A stretch of 64,000 bases of DNA from Druceiella hillmani. Taxonomy: Eukaryota > Arthropoda > Insecta > Lepidoptera > Hepialidae. Under the pieces are notes generated by a model that saw only the letters and a list, made by a program, of their open reading frames with translations, did no database searches and was not told the origin of the DNA. Position numbers and translations under genes: made by a program. Location of the stretch: contig JAYKKI010000090.1 of the NCBI GenBank assembly GCA_039881145.1, positions 5,925,501 through 5,989,500 of the forward strand, in the 5' to 3' direction. Shown in pieces: positions 37,560-49,189 of this stretch (its first letter is position 1; every line of letters begins with the position of its first letter).

Positions 37560-40500
37560 TGGAAAGATGTTGCTATAAAAGCAATATCATCTTTTAATTA
37601 CTTAAAATACTTATGATCTAAATTTGCCTTTGAAAAATGACATGCCTTTCCGTCTGCTGGTTTGTACATATGGACGTATTTACGCAGGGACACGTTACAG
37701 CTCGTGGTCATTTTTGACCGATTTTGCTGATTTTTTCTATGGATTGATTATCTATCAGAATTGAAGCCTTTTGATTTTCACAATGGCTTATAAAATAGTA
37801 CAATTTCTGTTAACAATTTGCTACAACAGCTCCCTTTTTTCTGAGCAGCGACTGTTTTGGCCTCCGTTTTATTCTGATCTTTTTGTCTCAATCTCTGCTG
37901 TTTTTATTTTTGTTTGTTTGTTTTTATTTTAATTTGTTTCCCACCATTGTTTATTTAACAGACAATAAAATATTTGGTTTGTGCCCTTTTGGTTATATCA
38001 ATGATTTTTACAACACAAAAAGAAGTAGAAATAGCCCCAAATTATTTTACTTGTTTTTGCTATTTGCGTTTAAAGAAAATGTGTTTTCAGTGCATTTGAT
38101 CTAAGAATATCAATGTACAAAACACGTTTTTCTGGAAAAATCTTTTTATTTATTTAATAATTGTTATTACAACAGATTTATCAGAATCGAAATAAATTTT
38201 TGTGGCTTTCCGTGAAATTCAACAATTTGTGGTCAACAAGATGTTTGTTTTTATTTTTAACTACTGTTTTTAGGATTTTACTTTCAACTGTTATAACGTC
38301 TTAATGGTAAAGGTTGCCCGGTCATCCCGTGCAGTAAGAAAGAGAGGCTCTAGGATGACGACTTCCCACAACCAGACAACGTCTGATAGTGTATGGGGGG
38401 TTTGAGGGACTGCTAAATATCGTAGTCACGTAATTATGAAGTGCTGCAGATGGATGGTGCATTTGTATAACGTGATTAGAGTGAATTAGGATGGATTAAA
38501 GCAGAGTTGGTGAACTTGGAATTGAATTCAGCACCTATTTATATTCGCTCGTTTCTAGTAACGGTAGCAGCGTTCAGCGGTTGCTAGTTCCGTGTGACTA
38601 AAGCGTATTAGAATTCAGTATTTTTGACGATGTTTTCTAGTTGGAGGGCAAGCTCTCGGCGGGGGCGTTGCATGTCATCGCGAGCGCAAAACAATCTCGT
38701 CTTACAATGCGCTGTCGCGGCCCGCTGAGTTCTGTGACAAACTGCGCATATAAGTGCCGATATATTTCTACAGAATATTCGAAAATAAAATTAAAAAAAT
38801 AACTTTTGCGTCGGAAGTCGTAAATGTTTCGTGCTGGTGATAGGCTATTTACGTAAATCGACGTAATACGTATTATTTGCCTATTTATCATATCACTTGC
38901 ACCTAAATGTCTGGCGATAGTCGAAAATAAGTGTGTTCGTGACAAATCAAGGGCGTATAATTTTTTTTAGGAGTTTGTATAGAAATTCAAGGGTATTTTT
39001 TCTAAAACAAGCCCCTATGCCGAAATTTGATCCCCTGTTTTTGAATATTTTCATAGACTGTGTCTAAAGGGCTTGTATTTAATCTTAAATTGGAATGTTA
39101 AAATTAAAAGTAAGCGTGAAAGCTGAAATGACATAGAAATAAATCCAAAATAATTTAAGTTTCAATTTGGTTTAACGCGTATACAATTTTTTTTTAAATT
39201 TCTTCCTGAAATTATTTAGTCCATTTTACCTGACTACGGCAAGGCCGGAAAGGAAGGGCTACGGTTTTAGCAGTCTACGAGTATATATGTCATTCTAGAC
39301 GAGTATATATACACATACGTGTTTCATCCTAGGGACCGAACCACTTAGGAGTAATTTGATTAAATGACGCTGTCGTTGGATTAGTCCAGTTTTTACACGT
39401 TAAGGAGCTTAACTTGCAGGGTATATATTTCAGAATTTTTTTTGATAAAATGTAAAAGGTCAGAAATTTTTTTGAAGTTATACCTTTTACGGCGCGGCTA
39501 TACAAGACGAAAAAAATATTCGGGAGTAAATTGGCGAAACTGATAGGGCCGTGTGTCCCGACATGTCTGCAGTTGTCGGGTGTCTCCGTGCGTCTTCGGT
39601 TGTTTTCGCCTTTTTCTTATGTATGCGTTCTCAGCCATTCCCAACGATAAGCAAAATACAAGTCACTAGTTCGACTTTGTCGTTTTGAGTGTTGAATTTC
39701 TTTGAATTATTATGTCATAATTCGATTGAATAATTTTATCCCTCATAATTTTTTTACATTATTTCTTTTAAATGTATTTGTTTTGCACAACATACACAAA
39801 ACTCAATAATTTTCCCCTGTTGTGTGCGTCCTCTAAGATCCAAATTTTTTGAAAGTTATGTATTAGTCTTTTATTATAAATAAACAAACATTGAAGCAGT
39901 CAAACGAAGATCAAGTTATTTTGGAAACGAGATTTTACTATTGGCTTTCGTTAATATTTTGTGTCATTCCGTAACAAAATTTCGAGTATTTTAAAAAAAC
40001 TTAATGACAATCTCCTTACTGTCTCATTATATTTAAAATTATAAATATTATGTTATAATGTTAACAATATTATGTCTTGCTTATTAAGCGAACTTAAAAA
40101 TTTAAAATAAGCGAATTTTAAATACTATACATAAATTGAGAACCTGGAAGAGGCAATAGGCTCTCAGTGAAAATTATGGGTATAACAAATTTTGAAAATT
40201 TATGATCAAATATTTTTGTGTCCTAAAAATAAAATGTTATATGTCTGCTGTGCAAATTTGTTCACCTGTAGTAGTTCATATTTAATATCTCTTTAAAATA
40301 TTAATAGTTTTTTTATTACATAATATTTCCATTCGATAAATTTGCAATCAATTTCAAAGCCATACGTTTGTAGAAAAGTAGATGGTAACAAGCCACGCGA
40401 TTTAAACACTTTCTTTGCGACGAAATTGTCATTACAGTAACCTTCGCCTACATGGTAAGTTTCTAGTCATATACATAGTAATTTTCTATGGAGCCTACTA

Positions 40501-41230
40501 CGTGTAATAAGTTAGTAACTAAGTTATTCCACGTATCTTTTCAATTAATATAACTTGACTAAAATAATTTTGAATTGAAGTACTTACTAAATGTTATTAT
40601 CTTATTTTTTCAGATTAAAAACTTACGCGGTACTACTTATCTTGTAAGGAGATGCCATATGAGAAAATATTGCTAAAAATTTTCGCCACAGTTTTTCCTC
40701 TGTCCGTATTGATACTTATCAACATGGATATACAATATAGATAGTAGAGGAAGAAGCAAAGTAGTAATAACGAATGATAAAAGAGAAATAGCTTTTCAAA
40801 CGATTTCAATGATCAAGTTCGTCCTAGAGTTCATCCCTGATAGCACGTATAGTGAAGGAGTATCATAAGACGTGGTGCAATGTTTGAAAATAAGAAGATG
40901 AGGGGGGAGGAGGAAGCGTCGACCTGTTCCCCTAAGCGAAGGTCGCTCATTCTCTCTCTATTCTGTTCATTTCTTTCATCGGCTGTGCATCTATTTTTCT
41001 TTCTCTAGGCATTTATTTATCTTATTCAATCTGTTTCCCTAACATTTCTACGTTTCTTTATTTCTGTTGAGAATATTCTTGTAGCAATATCAGACACATT
41101 TCTCCTTCTCTCAATTGTCTTTCGAAAAAGAACTTTCAGTTTTTACTTTTTCATCTGTACCCATTTATTTACAAAAAGTGAACTGAGGCATTGGCGTCAC
41201 GCTTCATCACTACCTATACATAATGCTCCT
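37560..41230. other. No gene recognised
   Basis: AT-rich sequence with mildly GC-elevated patches at about 38530-38750 and 39490-39620. The minus-strand frame 38637-38945 overlaps the first patch but shows no domain or splice signals. A short duplicated motif gagtatatat...tctaga lies near 39280-39310. Confidence 0.4.
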
Positions 41231-41235
41231 ATAAC

Positions 41236-41287
41236 ATTCCAGAACATCCTTGATCATTCCGATCCAGTTCATTCCAGAATATTCGAG
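41236..41287. promoter_or_regulatory. Heat-shock-element-like pair
   Basis: TTCcaGAAtaTTC at 41272-41284 is three perfect alternating nGAAn subsites, and TTCcaGAAcaTCC about 35 bp upstream is a near match. The spacing suits heat shock factor trimers, but no nearby transcription start is known, so this may be chance. Confidence 0.25.
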
Positions 41288-41417
41288 TATGCTCTAGGAC
41301 ATTCTCAATCATTCTGATAATTTATTCACGAAAAAAATAAGGAGGTAAGGAATAAGTAGAGTGAGAGGAACGCACTCCAAACCATAGGTTATTATCTTAT
41401 AGAGGCTAAGATTTTAA

Positions 41418-41431
41418 ATCCAGAATTAAGC
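41418..41431. repeat. 14-bp target-site duplication, left copy
   Basis: atccagaattaagc is repeated exactly at 41762-41775, bracketing the retroelement insertion. Confidence 0.75.
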
Positions 41432-41487
41432 ACAATTAAATGAAACTACGTGATGTGGTATTATTTCTACTTTCTTTAATTTCTTTA

Positions 41488-41529
41488 CCACGACCTAGGT
41501 TTCGTTGTATTACAATATCTTCAGGTGGG
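41488..41529 (-). ncRNA. Hammerhead-ribozyme-like motif, minus orientation
   Basis: The same motif as at 41622-41663, on the other arm and strand. Core CTGAAGA, GAAA, cctagg and gtcgtgg are all intact; stem II has one mismatch at its base (a instead of g). Stem I ccac/gtgg is preserved. Confidence 0.6.
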
Positions 41530-41621
41530 ATATTAGCAAAGATCTTTGCTAATATCCAAATTATAATATTATTATTATATATTATATTAGCAAAGATCTT
41601 TGAAATTATCTTTGTTAATAT

Positions 41622-41663
41622 CCCACCTGAAGATGTTGTAATACAACGAAACCTAGGTCGTGG
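41622..41663 (+). ncRNA. Hammerhead-ribozyme-like motif, plus orientation
   Basis: The parts occur in order: stem I strand ccac (41623-41626), core CTGAAGA (41627-41633), one extra T, stem II gttgt-aat-acaac (41635-41647), GAA plus A15.1 (41648-41651), a very short stem III cc-ta-gg closed by A-T, C17 at 41659 as the cleavage position, and the stem I strand gtgg (41660-41663), which pairs perfectly with ccac. The self-complementary stem III without a real loop is typical of retroelement hammerheads that work as dimers. The extra base before stem II departs from the textbook core, so activity is uncertain. Confidence 0.65.
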
Positions 41664-41761
41664 TAAAGAAATTAAATAAAGTAGAAATAATACTACATCA
41701 CGTAGTTTCATTTAATTGTGAATAATGAATTTCTACAAAATTAACGCCAAATATATTCAAT

Positions 41762-41775
41762 ATCCAGAATTAAGC
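41762..41775. repeat. 14-bp target-site duplication, right copy
   Basis: Exact copy of 41418-41431. Confidence 0.75.
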
Positions 41776-41779
41776 TAAA

Positions 41780-43955
41780 ACGATTTGCTAAAAAAAGAAA
41801 ATTAACTTTAAGAAGAGTCCTTTTTCATTATGGTTGATTTTCTTTAATAGTCTTGAATGTATATCCTTATATACACGCATAAAACGCTATATATATCTGT
41901 CATCTGCCTGTTCGCTTATAACTTGAGTCCTATTAGATGGAATTGTATGAGGTTCTTGCTGTCGTACAAAATATTTATCCTGGTTAATATATAAAAGATT
42001 AGTACAAAAGCTAGGAAATATTGATATCAGAGATCATAGGCTAGGAAGTTAAGTTAATATTTAAACGTGTCCTCAAATGCTGACAGGTACGTGATGCAAT
42101 GGATGGCGCGACGATGGGGAATGCGAGAAGTAATTTATTCAGAGAAATGTCCAAATTAGTAGAAGTTGTAGAAGTTGCGAACATTACAACTTATACAAGA
42201 GCGGAGCAACGGGAAAAAGTTGGTATGAAATATGAGTCATTAAACAGAAGTACAGTAATTTATATGAAATTTGTAAAATTTAATAGTATTTTAAACTTTG
42301 ATAAACATTTTTGGCTTCCTCGGGCATTAATGTTTCCAGTGTGTTCGGGAGAAATATTACGCGCCTACACTACCATTTGTCTCCCCATTCTTTGGGGAAA
42401 TAATGCAAAGTGATAAATTTCTTGCCCTCAGGAGTAAATGTTAATTTGGCGCGGCGAATATGAGGAGTCTCGTTTTGTACAGCAAATTGTATTTATTTAC
42501 TGAATATTCGCGCGAAATTGAATAAACAATGTTAATAACTGTAATTTTTCATTGGTTCTGAGAGATATGATTGAAGACCGCGGTAAAACAATCAAGGAGA
42601 ACTTTTTTTTATGGTTTCATTCTGTATTGCCGACATCTTATGAGCTTAGTTAATGTTTATTTTAAAACGAATTGGACATTCGACATTGGGCAAAATGATT
42701 TCTCTCAGATGGTAACAGTATATTTATTGTCAAATTAGAAATATTAATTTATTGAAGTTTTTAAAGATTTCTTGGCACAGAACTAAGTTTTTTCGGGTTT
42801 TATACTGTGGTCACATATGAATTACGTTGCTATGGAGATATGTTCTAATTTTTGAAGCTAAAAATATGAGAAGTTTTCTTCTCTAAATAATTTGCACCTT
42901 TGAGTAATTGGTATTTTATTATATTATACATTATATCTTGATATTCTTATAGAAAAAAGAAACTGAGTGGTAAGAAATTGATATCATCTATCTGATATTA
43001 TTTCCGCCATATTAATGTTCAAATACCGACCAAGTGTGTGTCAAAACGCCCAAAGCAGAGTTGCGTAGACGTATATATCACCTGAAATTGTAGTTGCGAT
43101 TTAACTGAAATAATTTCATTTGAATCTTTTAATTAAGTATTTAGAATTTTTCAAACGCATGGCTGAGAAACTGGAAGGCGACACTCGTCCCAAATCATTT
43201 AGGGGAGGTAATTGCGCCTAATTGAGCGACAGTTTCTATTGAAGTAATTCCAATTTGTGGTGCATAGACGTCGTCAAACAATTCACTCGCAAAATTAGCC
43301 CATCATTTTCGACCGGTAGATTTGACATATGCGACAGGTATTAAAATAATTTCAAAGCTATATGTATCTTACTTCTTATACTCATACCTCGTATTCAATA
43401 AATCTAAGTTGCAAACGAATTAAACGATTAAAAAATTATTTGATTTCAATGTATACATTGAAATTCTCGATTACTTGAATGACATTTTCACTAAGTTAGC
43501 TGCGGCAGTGTCCGCCATTGCAATTGGTTTTTGATTGTATTTCCTCGTATATCGCTAGTATTTAATTGAGATCTTCTCAAAAAGTAAGAAAAGATATAAA
43601 CAATTTCAATCACCTAGGTCTACAACTGTAGATTTTGTGAGGCTGCGACAGATGGATGAACGGCCAAATGTATATGACTTATAATTGTAAGAGTTTCTTG
43701 TTTCCTCAAAAAGGAAAATTATTCTTAAAAAAGTAACAGCAACCCTTCCTAATTTGATAAATATTATTACATTATTACAGTTTTATGCAAATTATATATC
43801 GGAAAAAATAGAGACACTGCAGCGGCATAGTTCAACATTGAAATTTGCGGCACAATTACTACTATGATGGCATCGTGATGTACTATGATGATTTATTTCT
43901 ATTGGATCTTTAGCAAAGAAAGGTCTGTCTACCACTATCAAAGTCAAAGGAATCA
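41780..43955. other. No gene recognised; one perfect palindrome
   Basis: atttcaatgtatacattgaa plus at (43443-43464) is a perfect 22-bp palindrome. The plus-strand frame 42099-42413 has no domain and unremarkable composition. Nothing else is supported. Confidence 0.5.
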
Positions 43956-43961
43956 GAACGA

Positions 43962-44201
43962 TTGAACCGTATGGTTTATGCTTATATAGATGGGTTCTCA
44001 GGTGAAACTATTTCAAAAGAAGGATTAGGCATTCATCTTGTTTTACCAAACATGGAAGTTGTTCAACCGAAAATTGAACTAGATCATGTCATAACCATCT
44101 ATGCCTATGAAATTTCAGCAGCATGGGAAACATTCAATGTTTATTTATCGCTTCCCATTTCTGAAGTGGAAAATGGCCTCATTCAAAGTTATCCTTGAGG
44201 T
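43962..44201 (+). other. Plus-strand open frame of unknown origin
   Basis: The 78-codon frame from ATG at 43962 has unusually protein-like composition for this window (YIDGFSGETISKEGLGIH, then AYEISAAWETFNVYLSLP). It continues after a stop as eroded frames to about 44400. It is more likely a fragment of a mobile or integrated element than a host exon, because it is followed directly by a THAP relic in repeat-rich DNA. I do not recognise the family. Confidence 0.3.
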
Positions 44202-44686
44202 GATATACCTTGGATGTTCATGATTGTGAGCATTCACATTCTTTACAAAATTAATGAACTAGGGAAAATAGCGCATGTTGATATTTAAGAGAATCAGTAG
44301 CTGGAAAATTGGCCAGTGAAGCTCAAAATAAGAACAGGTATGTACGTTGCTCTCTCTATAATCCTAATGCTACTGCAATAGTAATTTTGAGTAGGTTTTT
44401 AAACATTTTACATTTAACAGATTAAAAGAAGCTGCATTCAAAATTAAAGTAGATTTAACCATAGCAAATACAGTAATTAAATTTAACTCTCGGTGGTGCT
44501 TTATTAAGAACATGACACCAAAGAGTGTTAAAGGTTGATCAAAATGTATATAAAACATATAGAAACGGAAATAAATCTATAATTGTTCGGCTATTGTAGT
44601 AGCACTTCAAAACATAAAAGTTTTTCCACAACCCAACATAAAAGTAATTCAACATATATTCAAAGAAAATAGTGGAAATATGGAAT

Positions 44687-45193
44687 CTTACGCAAAGCTA
44701 ATCGTAGATGGCGCCACTGAACTAAGACGTAAACAAAACAAGCTGTCAAAAAAGCGGTAGATTTTCGTGGCGTGCAAAACTGAAAACTGTTATGTGGAAG
44801 GAAATTATTATGGAAAATTGCGAATATTTAACAACATTATAATTGAAAAATCAGAATAAATAAATGCTCTAACAATGCGCAAGCTTTGTTTTGTTGCGTT
44901 AAAGTTTTTGCAACCCACAGCTATTTCCCACAACTTCTGTTGTTGTTTGTCCTTAGGGAGTAAACGGACACCTATATTTTCAAATGCTTCAACTGCAATT
45001 GAATCCAACTGTACAATATTGATGCATATTTATTATAAATCGAGATTCAATTTTGGAAAAACCAATCAAAACTCAATACTTCTCAAGACAGTCTGATGTA
45101 AATAACAAAACGTCACATCATGTTATCTATGATATTTACTTTATAGTACAAGTAGCTCCCTAGCGGGAGAAATTGGCAGTAAGTTTCCCTATT
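44687..45193 (-). mobile_element. Dispersed repeat copy B carrying a THAP-domain relic
   Basis: The copy matches 426-860 along its length: cttacgcaaagcta, gatggcgccac, gacgtaaacaaaac, gtcaaaaaagcgg, then the THAP segment, ctcaatacttct, gggagaaattggca and ttccctatt. It contains about 60 bp near 45105-45160 that are absent from copy A. Confidence 0.6.
44808..45027 (-). pseudogene. THAP zinc-finger domain fragment (copy B)
   Basis: An ATG at 45027 is followed by a C-x-V start. After a frame change come FENIGVRLLPKDKQQQKLWE and NFNATKQSLR. FPKD has become LPKD and the SEHF box is destroyed. Inactive for the same reasons as copy A and more decayed. Confidence 0.5.
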
Positions 45194-45194
45194 A

Positions 45195-46480
45195 CTAGTG
45201 CTAATTGCCCCGCAATTAGCAAATGAATACGACAACAATAATAATTATTCTGAGTATATACTATAATTTTTTTGAGAAAATACCATAAATTTTTGAAATG
45301 TTTAAAAACCTACTCAAAATTTCTATGTTATCTCTACAGAGTAAATATAGGTAACAGCCGAAGTCAAAGTATTCACAAAGTTACGGCGTGAGAAATATTT
45401 TAACGAGTGCTCGAGTGCTTTGAAAATTAACATCGATAGTAATAGGCAGGCAGCAATGTTTTAGTACACATTAAAAGAAAAGAAACAATTTCGAAAATAG
45501 AACGTGATTTTAAAGTTTTTCTCAGTATGCTGCATATTATAGTATACCCACACTTGACATTGACAAAGGTTCTCTGTGGAGAAAACGAACGACATGTAAC
45601 CAAAGATAAAGATAGTATATTGGATGTTGTCAAAAACTGAATAGCAGTAAAATCGAAGTTCTACTAATCAAACCAAGGAGTTTACTAAGCCACTTAGTCA
45701 AAAATTGGTTTCTACTTTATATAATACATTGTCAGTTTCTTTGGCTATGCCAAATGGGTTCAGAATGTCTCCTTTAGTTCTGTGGATGGTACAGATACAG
45801 TTCTTACTATCCCAGTTTGTCCAATCATGTCTCGGCTTCTAAATATATATTTTTGCTTGTAATGCTTACATTAGTAGGGTAGACTAGAATTGATTTAGAA
45901 GTTTCCATTTTTATTTGAATCTGGAATTATTTTGATAGAACTACGATTTTCTTATTTTTTAGTAAAATATATGCTTCCAAATTTTATTTATTTATTTAAT
46001 TAAATCACATACAGTTTTAGAAATATTATAGTTACGCCACGATACCAATTTTATGACATAATAAGTACAATAATTTAATAATTTTCATAAAACTGCAGTA
46101 AGTACAATTTTAATAAAAAGTTTTAATAAATTCATTTTTATATATCGTAAAAAAATCACATTCTAGTGCAGCCGTGATACGATAATTGGGCAATCGACTG
46201 TGAGAAAGTTGGGAATATGTATAACATTTAGTACTATATGTAAGTGTTGCAAAAAGATAATTTCTACCAGAATGCAAGAAATTATTATACAAAAACCACA
46301 GTTTTCTTAACAAAATATTTTCATTTTACGATCAAACAGAAATTTCATTTAGTAAAATGTCTGTTCTAAGCTGCGAAGAATAGAAAACTAGCGTAGCCAG
46401 CAGAGAAACGGAAGGAATAAAACGAGTTTCATCAATGCGCATTACGAAATAAAGTCCCCTGCTGTGTCCGTCTGTATGTA
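45195..46480. other. No gene recognised
   Basis: AT-rich sequence; minus-strand frames at 45427-45633 and 46110-46313 have no supporting features. Confidence 0.5.
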
Positions 46481-46523
46481 ACTACGCCATGTAGTATTAT
46501 ATCTACTTTATTTCAATTCTTAG

Positions 46524-46565
46524 CCACGACCTAGGTTTCGTTGTATGACAACATCTTCAGGTGGG
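46524..46565 (-). ncRNA. Hammerhead-ribozyme-like motif, well preserved
   Basis: On the minus strand: ccac, CTGAAGA, t, stem II gttgt-cat-acaac with five perfect pairs, GAAA, cctagg, t, C17 and gtgg. All conserved core positions are as in the copy at 41622-41663, and the same single extra base precedes stem II. The loop differs (cat instead of aat) while pairing is preserved. Confidence 0.65.
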
Positions 46566-46682
46566 ATATTTGAAGAGATCTAATCTCTTCGTTATCTAGG
46601 TCGTGGTTAAGAATTTAAATAAAGTACATATAATATACTACATCACATAGTTTCATTTAATTTAAAGAGATTTCTTTAAATT

Positions 46683-46724
46683 GCCCACTTGAAGATGTTA
46701 TCATACAACGAAAGCTAGGTCGTT
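46683..46724 (+). ncRNA. Degenerate hammerhead-like motif
   Basis: cccac, TTGAAGA (first core C is T), a damaged stem II, GAAA, gctaggtcgtt. Core and stem changes indicate decay. Confidence 0.4.
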
Positions 46725-46849
46725 ATTAAGAATTGAAATAAAGTAGATATAATACTACATCACGTAGTTTAATTTAATTTTAATAAAAATTAAGTGATAA
46801 TTAATTTTTACAAACTTAACGCCAAATATATTCAATAAATCATTAGCGA

Positions 46850-48750
46850 TAAATTGAAACTACGTATGGTGACATTGTTCGTCTAATAATGATCTACAGT
46901 TAAGTTTGCCATGTATGTGTATGAAATTCTTAACATTCATAATAAATGTTATATTGTTTAAAAAAAAATAATTTTTCAACTCAGGTTTCTAGAGCTTATA
47001 GGCAAAACGGTTTTAATTCTTATCAAATTAAATTTTACGGCGATATTTCAAATTTTCCTTTAATAATATAGCATTATAACGAATAGTTATGGTCGTCTTT
47101 ATAAATAAATAAAATTATATACGCATATTTTTGTCATATAACGTCTAAATGCGCGAAAAATCTTTGTCTACCGGTGCGAACACGGATCGGTTCACTAGTG
47201 TAAAAATATCGAAGTACTTCTTTTGCACATATTTAACCATTTAACAATAGAACAAAGAGGTTTCTCCGATTCTACGAGTTTTATTAATTGCCATTAAAAC
47301 ATTTAAATATATTTGTTTAGATAACATGCAGTATATCTCGACAGACTGTTATCGTTTTCCCAAATTCTATCTCAGGACATCTTCGGCGCAATCTAAACTT
47401 TCGATATTTCCAAATTAAAAACACGACGAAACGGATGTTGGAACTTGTGGACAACATTGTGTTACTAAAACAAGCGAGGGTTCACAAATTGACAGAATTA
47501 ATTAAAAGTAGGAGAGAGAAGAATTTAGGGCCGGAGATGAAATGTGAAGGCGAGATGCAAAGATCGATGATATATTTAAGCTTTATTTGAACGTGAAAGT
47601 AAAACATTGGTTTGTAAAATATTTTCCGCCCACGATGTGGTTATTACCTATAAATACACGTGTCGAGCGATACTGTCAATATACGTTGCGTTTTATCTGT
47701 GCCGAATTGAATCGGCGGTGTTAATGTTTTGAAACGTATCTATCTGTAAATTAGGAAGTTTGTTTTAGCCACTGAGCAGGTAAGTTTATTTATGCGCGCT
47801 GCAGAACGTGTTAAGTATTCAACGTTTACATGCAAGTATGTTGGGAGTGATTAGAATATTTTTAGATCGTCGAAACTGCAGCGTTAGCTTTTAGCGCTGC
47901 TAATATAAATAGGAAAAACGATTGGAAGAGGCACCTTTCTACAACTTTTCTCCTTTTTTAATAGAACATAGTGCAAACAATTTCGGATAGATGGCTTTAG
48001 TTTCTCACAACTCTGTTTGTTTCTTCTACAGAAGAATACAGCACGCGAAATCGTATTGTATTCATTAAATAAATTCTGAAAATAATGTTTTTATTTATTA
48101 TAACTTACACTAAATATGTAGATGGAAATTTTTGTTACAATTTAATGACAGAAAAAAATATTGTTTCTTATTTTCTGTTTTTAGTAGATTTCACTTTATG
48201 ACAAATACGTCGAATGATATTGAAGTTGCTTTCTCTCGATGTTACTCTCAGTTATTTATAACTTATATTTCCTTCTAATAAATGACAAAAATCATGTTTT
48301 AATCAATTATAGCCAACCCCACATTATGTACATTAAGATTAAGTCCTGTAGATCAGATGTAGATTAAGCTCTGAAAAAAAAAACGTCGCCAAATAGATAA
48401 ATTAAGTAATGCGGTAAACAGTAGCGCGGCAAAACTTGGTTCAATGAATTATTTTGGTACAAGTTCAGTTTAGCGAAAATGCGAATTTCCCGGTTTTTCG
48501 GTTTAGATTAAAGAATATACTTAAAAACGAGGTATTTCAATAAAACATTAGACGTTTCACAACAAAATGCTATAAGCATTTTAGCTTAGCTTGGCTTAGT
48601 CACTTGTAGCTGAAGATAGATATAAAATATCAGATTTCCATTATTTTTAAAAGACGGTCAGGTACAAGCTAAACTTGCTTAATAAGCATTCCGTAAAATA
48701 TCGCCAAAGAAGTATTTTTAATCTTATTTTAATCTTAAAGCAATATATTT
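46850..48750. other. No gene recognised
   Basis: AT-rich sequence with no supported exon, RNA or repeat. Confidence 0.5.
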
Positions 48751-48754
48751 GTTA

Positions 48755-48787
48755 GTTATATACCGATCAGTTGGATCGGTATATAAC
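48755..48787. repeat. Perfect 14-bp-arm hairpin
   Basis: gttatataccgatc at 48755-48768 and its exact reverse complement at 48774-48787 enclose a 5-nt loop (agttg). Confidence 0.85.
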
Positions 48788-48980
48788 CCTCTACTAAAAT
48801 TGCGATAATAGACGATCAAGATATAATCGTTTGAAAAATTTAAATTAGTTATTTAAACAGTAACAGAAAAGCATACTATCACAATATTAAGCCAGATTGA
48901 CTCGGTCCTGAGCTGACGCCAATTTTTGAGTGGTGTCTATTTCTTTTCAAGAAAATCGGTCACATCTATAAAGAAAATAA

Positions 48981-49185
48981 AGGTTGTCCCAAAATTCACG
49001 CAAGAAGTAATTTTGATAGAAAACACAGGTTTATAATTAACAATTGTAAAATATTGCTCAACAATAAAAATGCGTTGTTATTTTGTGTAGCGCTCCATTT
49101 TTAATAACCCTGAACTGTCAGCTGTCACGCTGTATTTTTTTTAGTTGGCAACACTTTAAATCTTGCGTGAATTTTGGGACAACCT
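48981..49185. mobile_element. 205-bp MITE with 25-bp perfect TIRs and TA flanks
   Basis: The first 25 bases (aggttgtcccaaaattcacg then caaga) are exactly reverse-complemented at 49161-49185. TA lies one base outside each end, pointing to Tc1/mariner-type mobilisation. No coding frame belongs to it; the plus-strand frame 49083-49403 crosses its end and is chance. Confidence 0.82.
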
Positions 49186-49189
49186 ATAT

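Larger units (their letters stand above)
41431..41761. mobile_element. Hammerhead-bearing retroelement insertion, head-to-head arms, with 14-bp target duplication
   Basis: Two nearly identical arms of about 110 bp face each other. Each carries the same order: the end block caattaaatgaaactacgtg, gtagaaataa (or its variant), ttaccacgacctaggt and a hammerhead-like core. The arms meet around ttagcaaagatctttg sequences near 41533-41600. On the right the element continues through ttaacgccaaatatattcaa, a terminal block also found at about 46818-46840 and, inverted, at 28286. The 14-bp flanking duplication points to insertion by reverse transcription. Penelope-like elements are known to carry hammerheads and complex inverted or tandem copies; no reverse transcriptase is present here. 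Confidence 0.72.
46484..46845. mobile_element. Hammerhead-bearing retroelement, nested or multiple copies
   Basis: Three incomplete arms of the family lie together: one minus-oriented (46484-46570), one plus-oriented lacking the core's 5' half (46590-46660), and one plus-oriented with an eroded core (46675-46775). They are followed by the shared end block cttaacgccaaatatattca. The agtttcattta / taaattaaac end motifs recur three times. Confidence 0.65.

Noticed and set aside
38637..38945. 102-codon minus-strand frame
   Set aside because: GC-elevated but no recognisable domain, no suitable splice sites for the host gene and arginine/serine-rich composition consistent with chance.
41436..41711. 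Two nearly identical frames on opposite strands
   Set aside because: They are produced by the head-to-head arms of the hammerhead-bearing retroelement, not by genes.
42099..42413. 104-codon plus-strand frame
   Set aside because: No domain, no splice signals and AT-driven composition after the first 40 codons.
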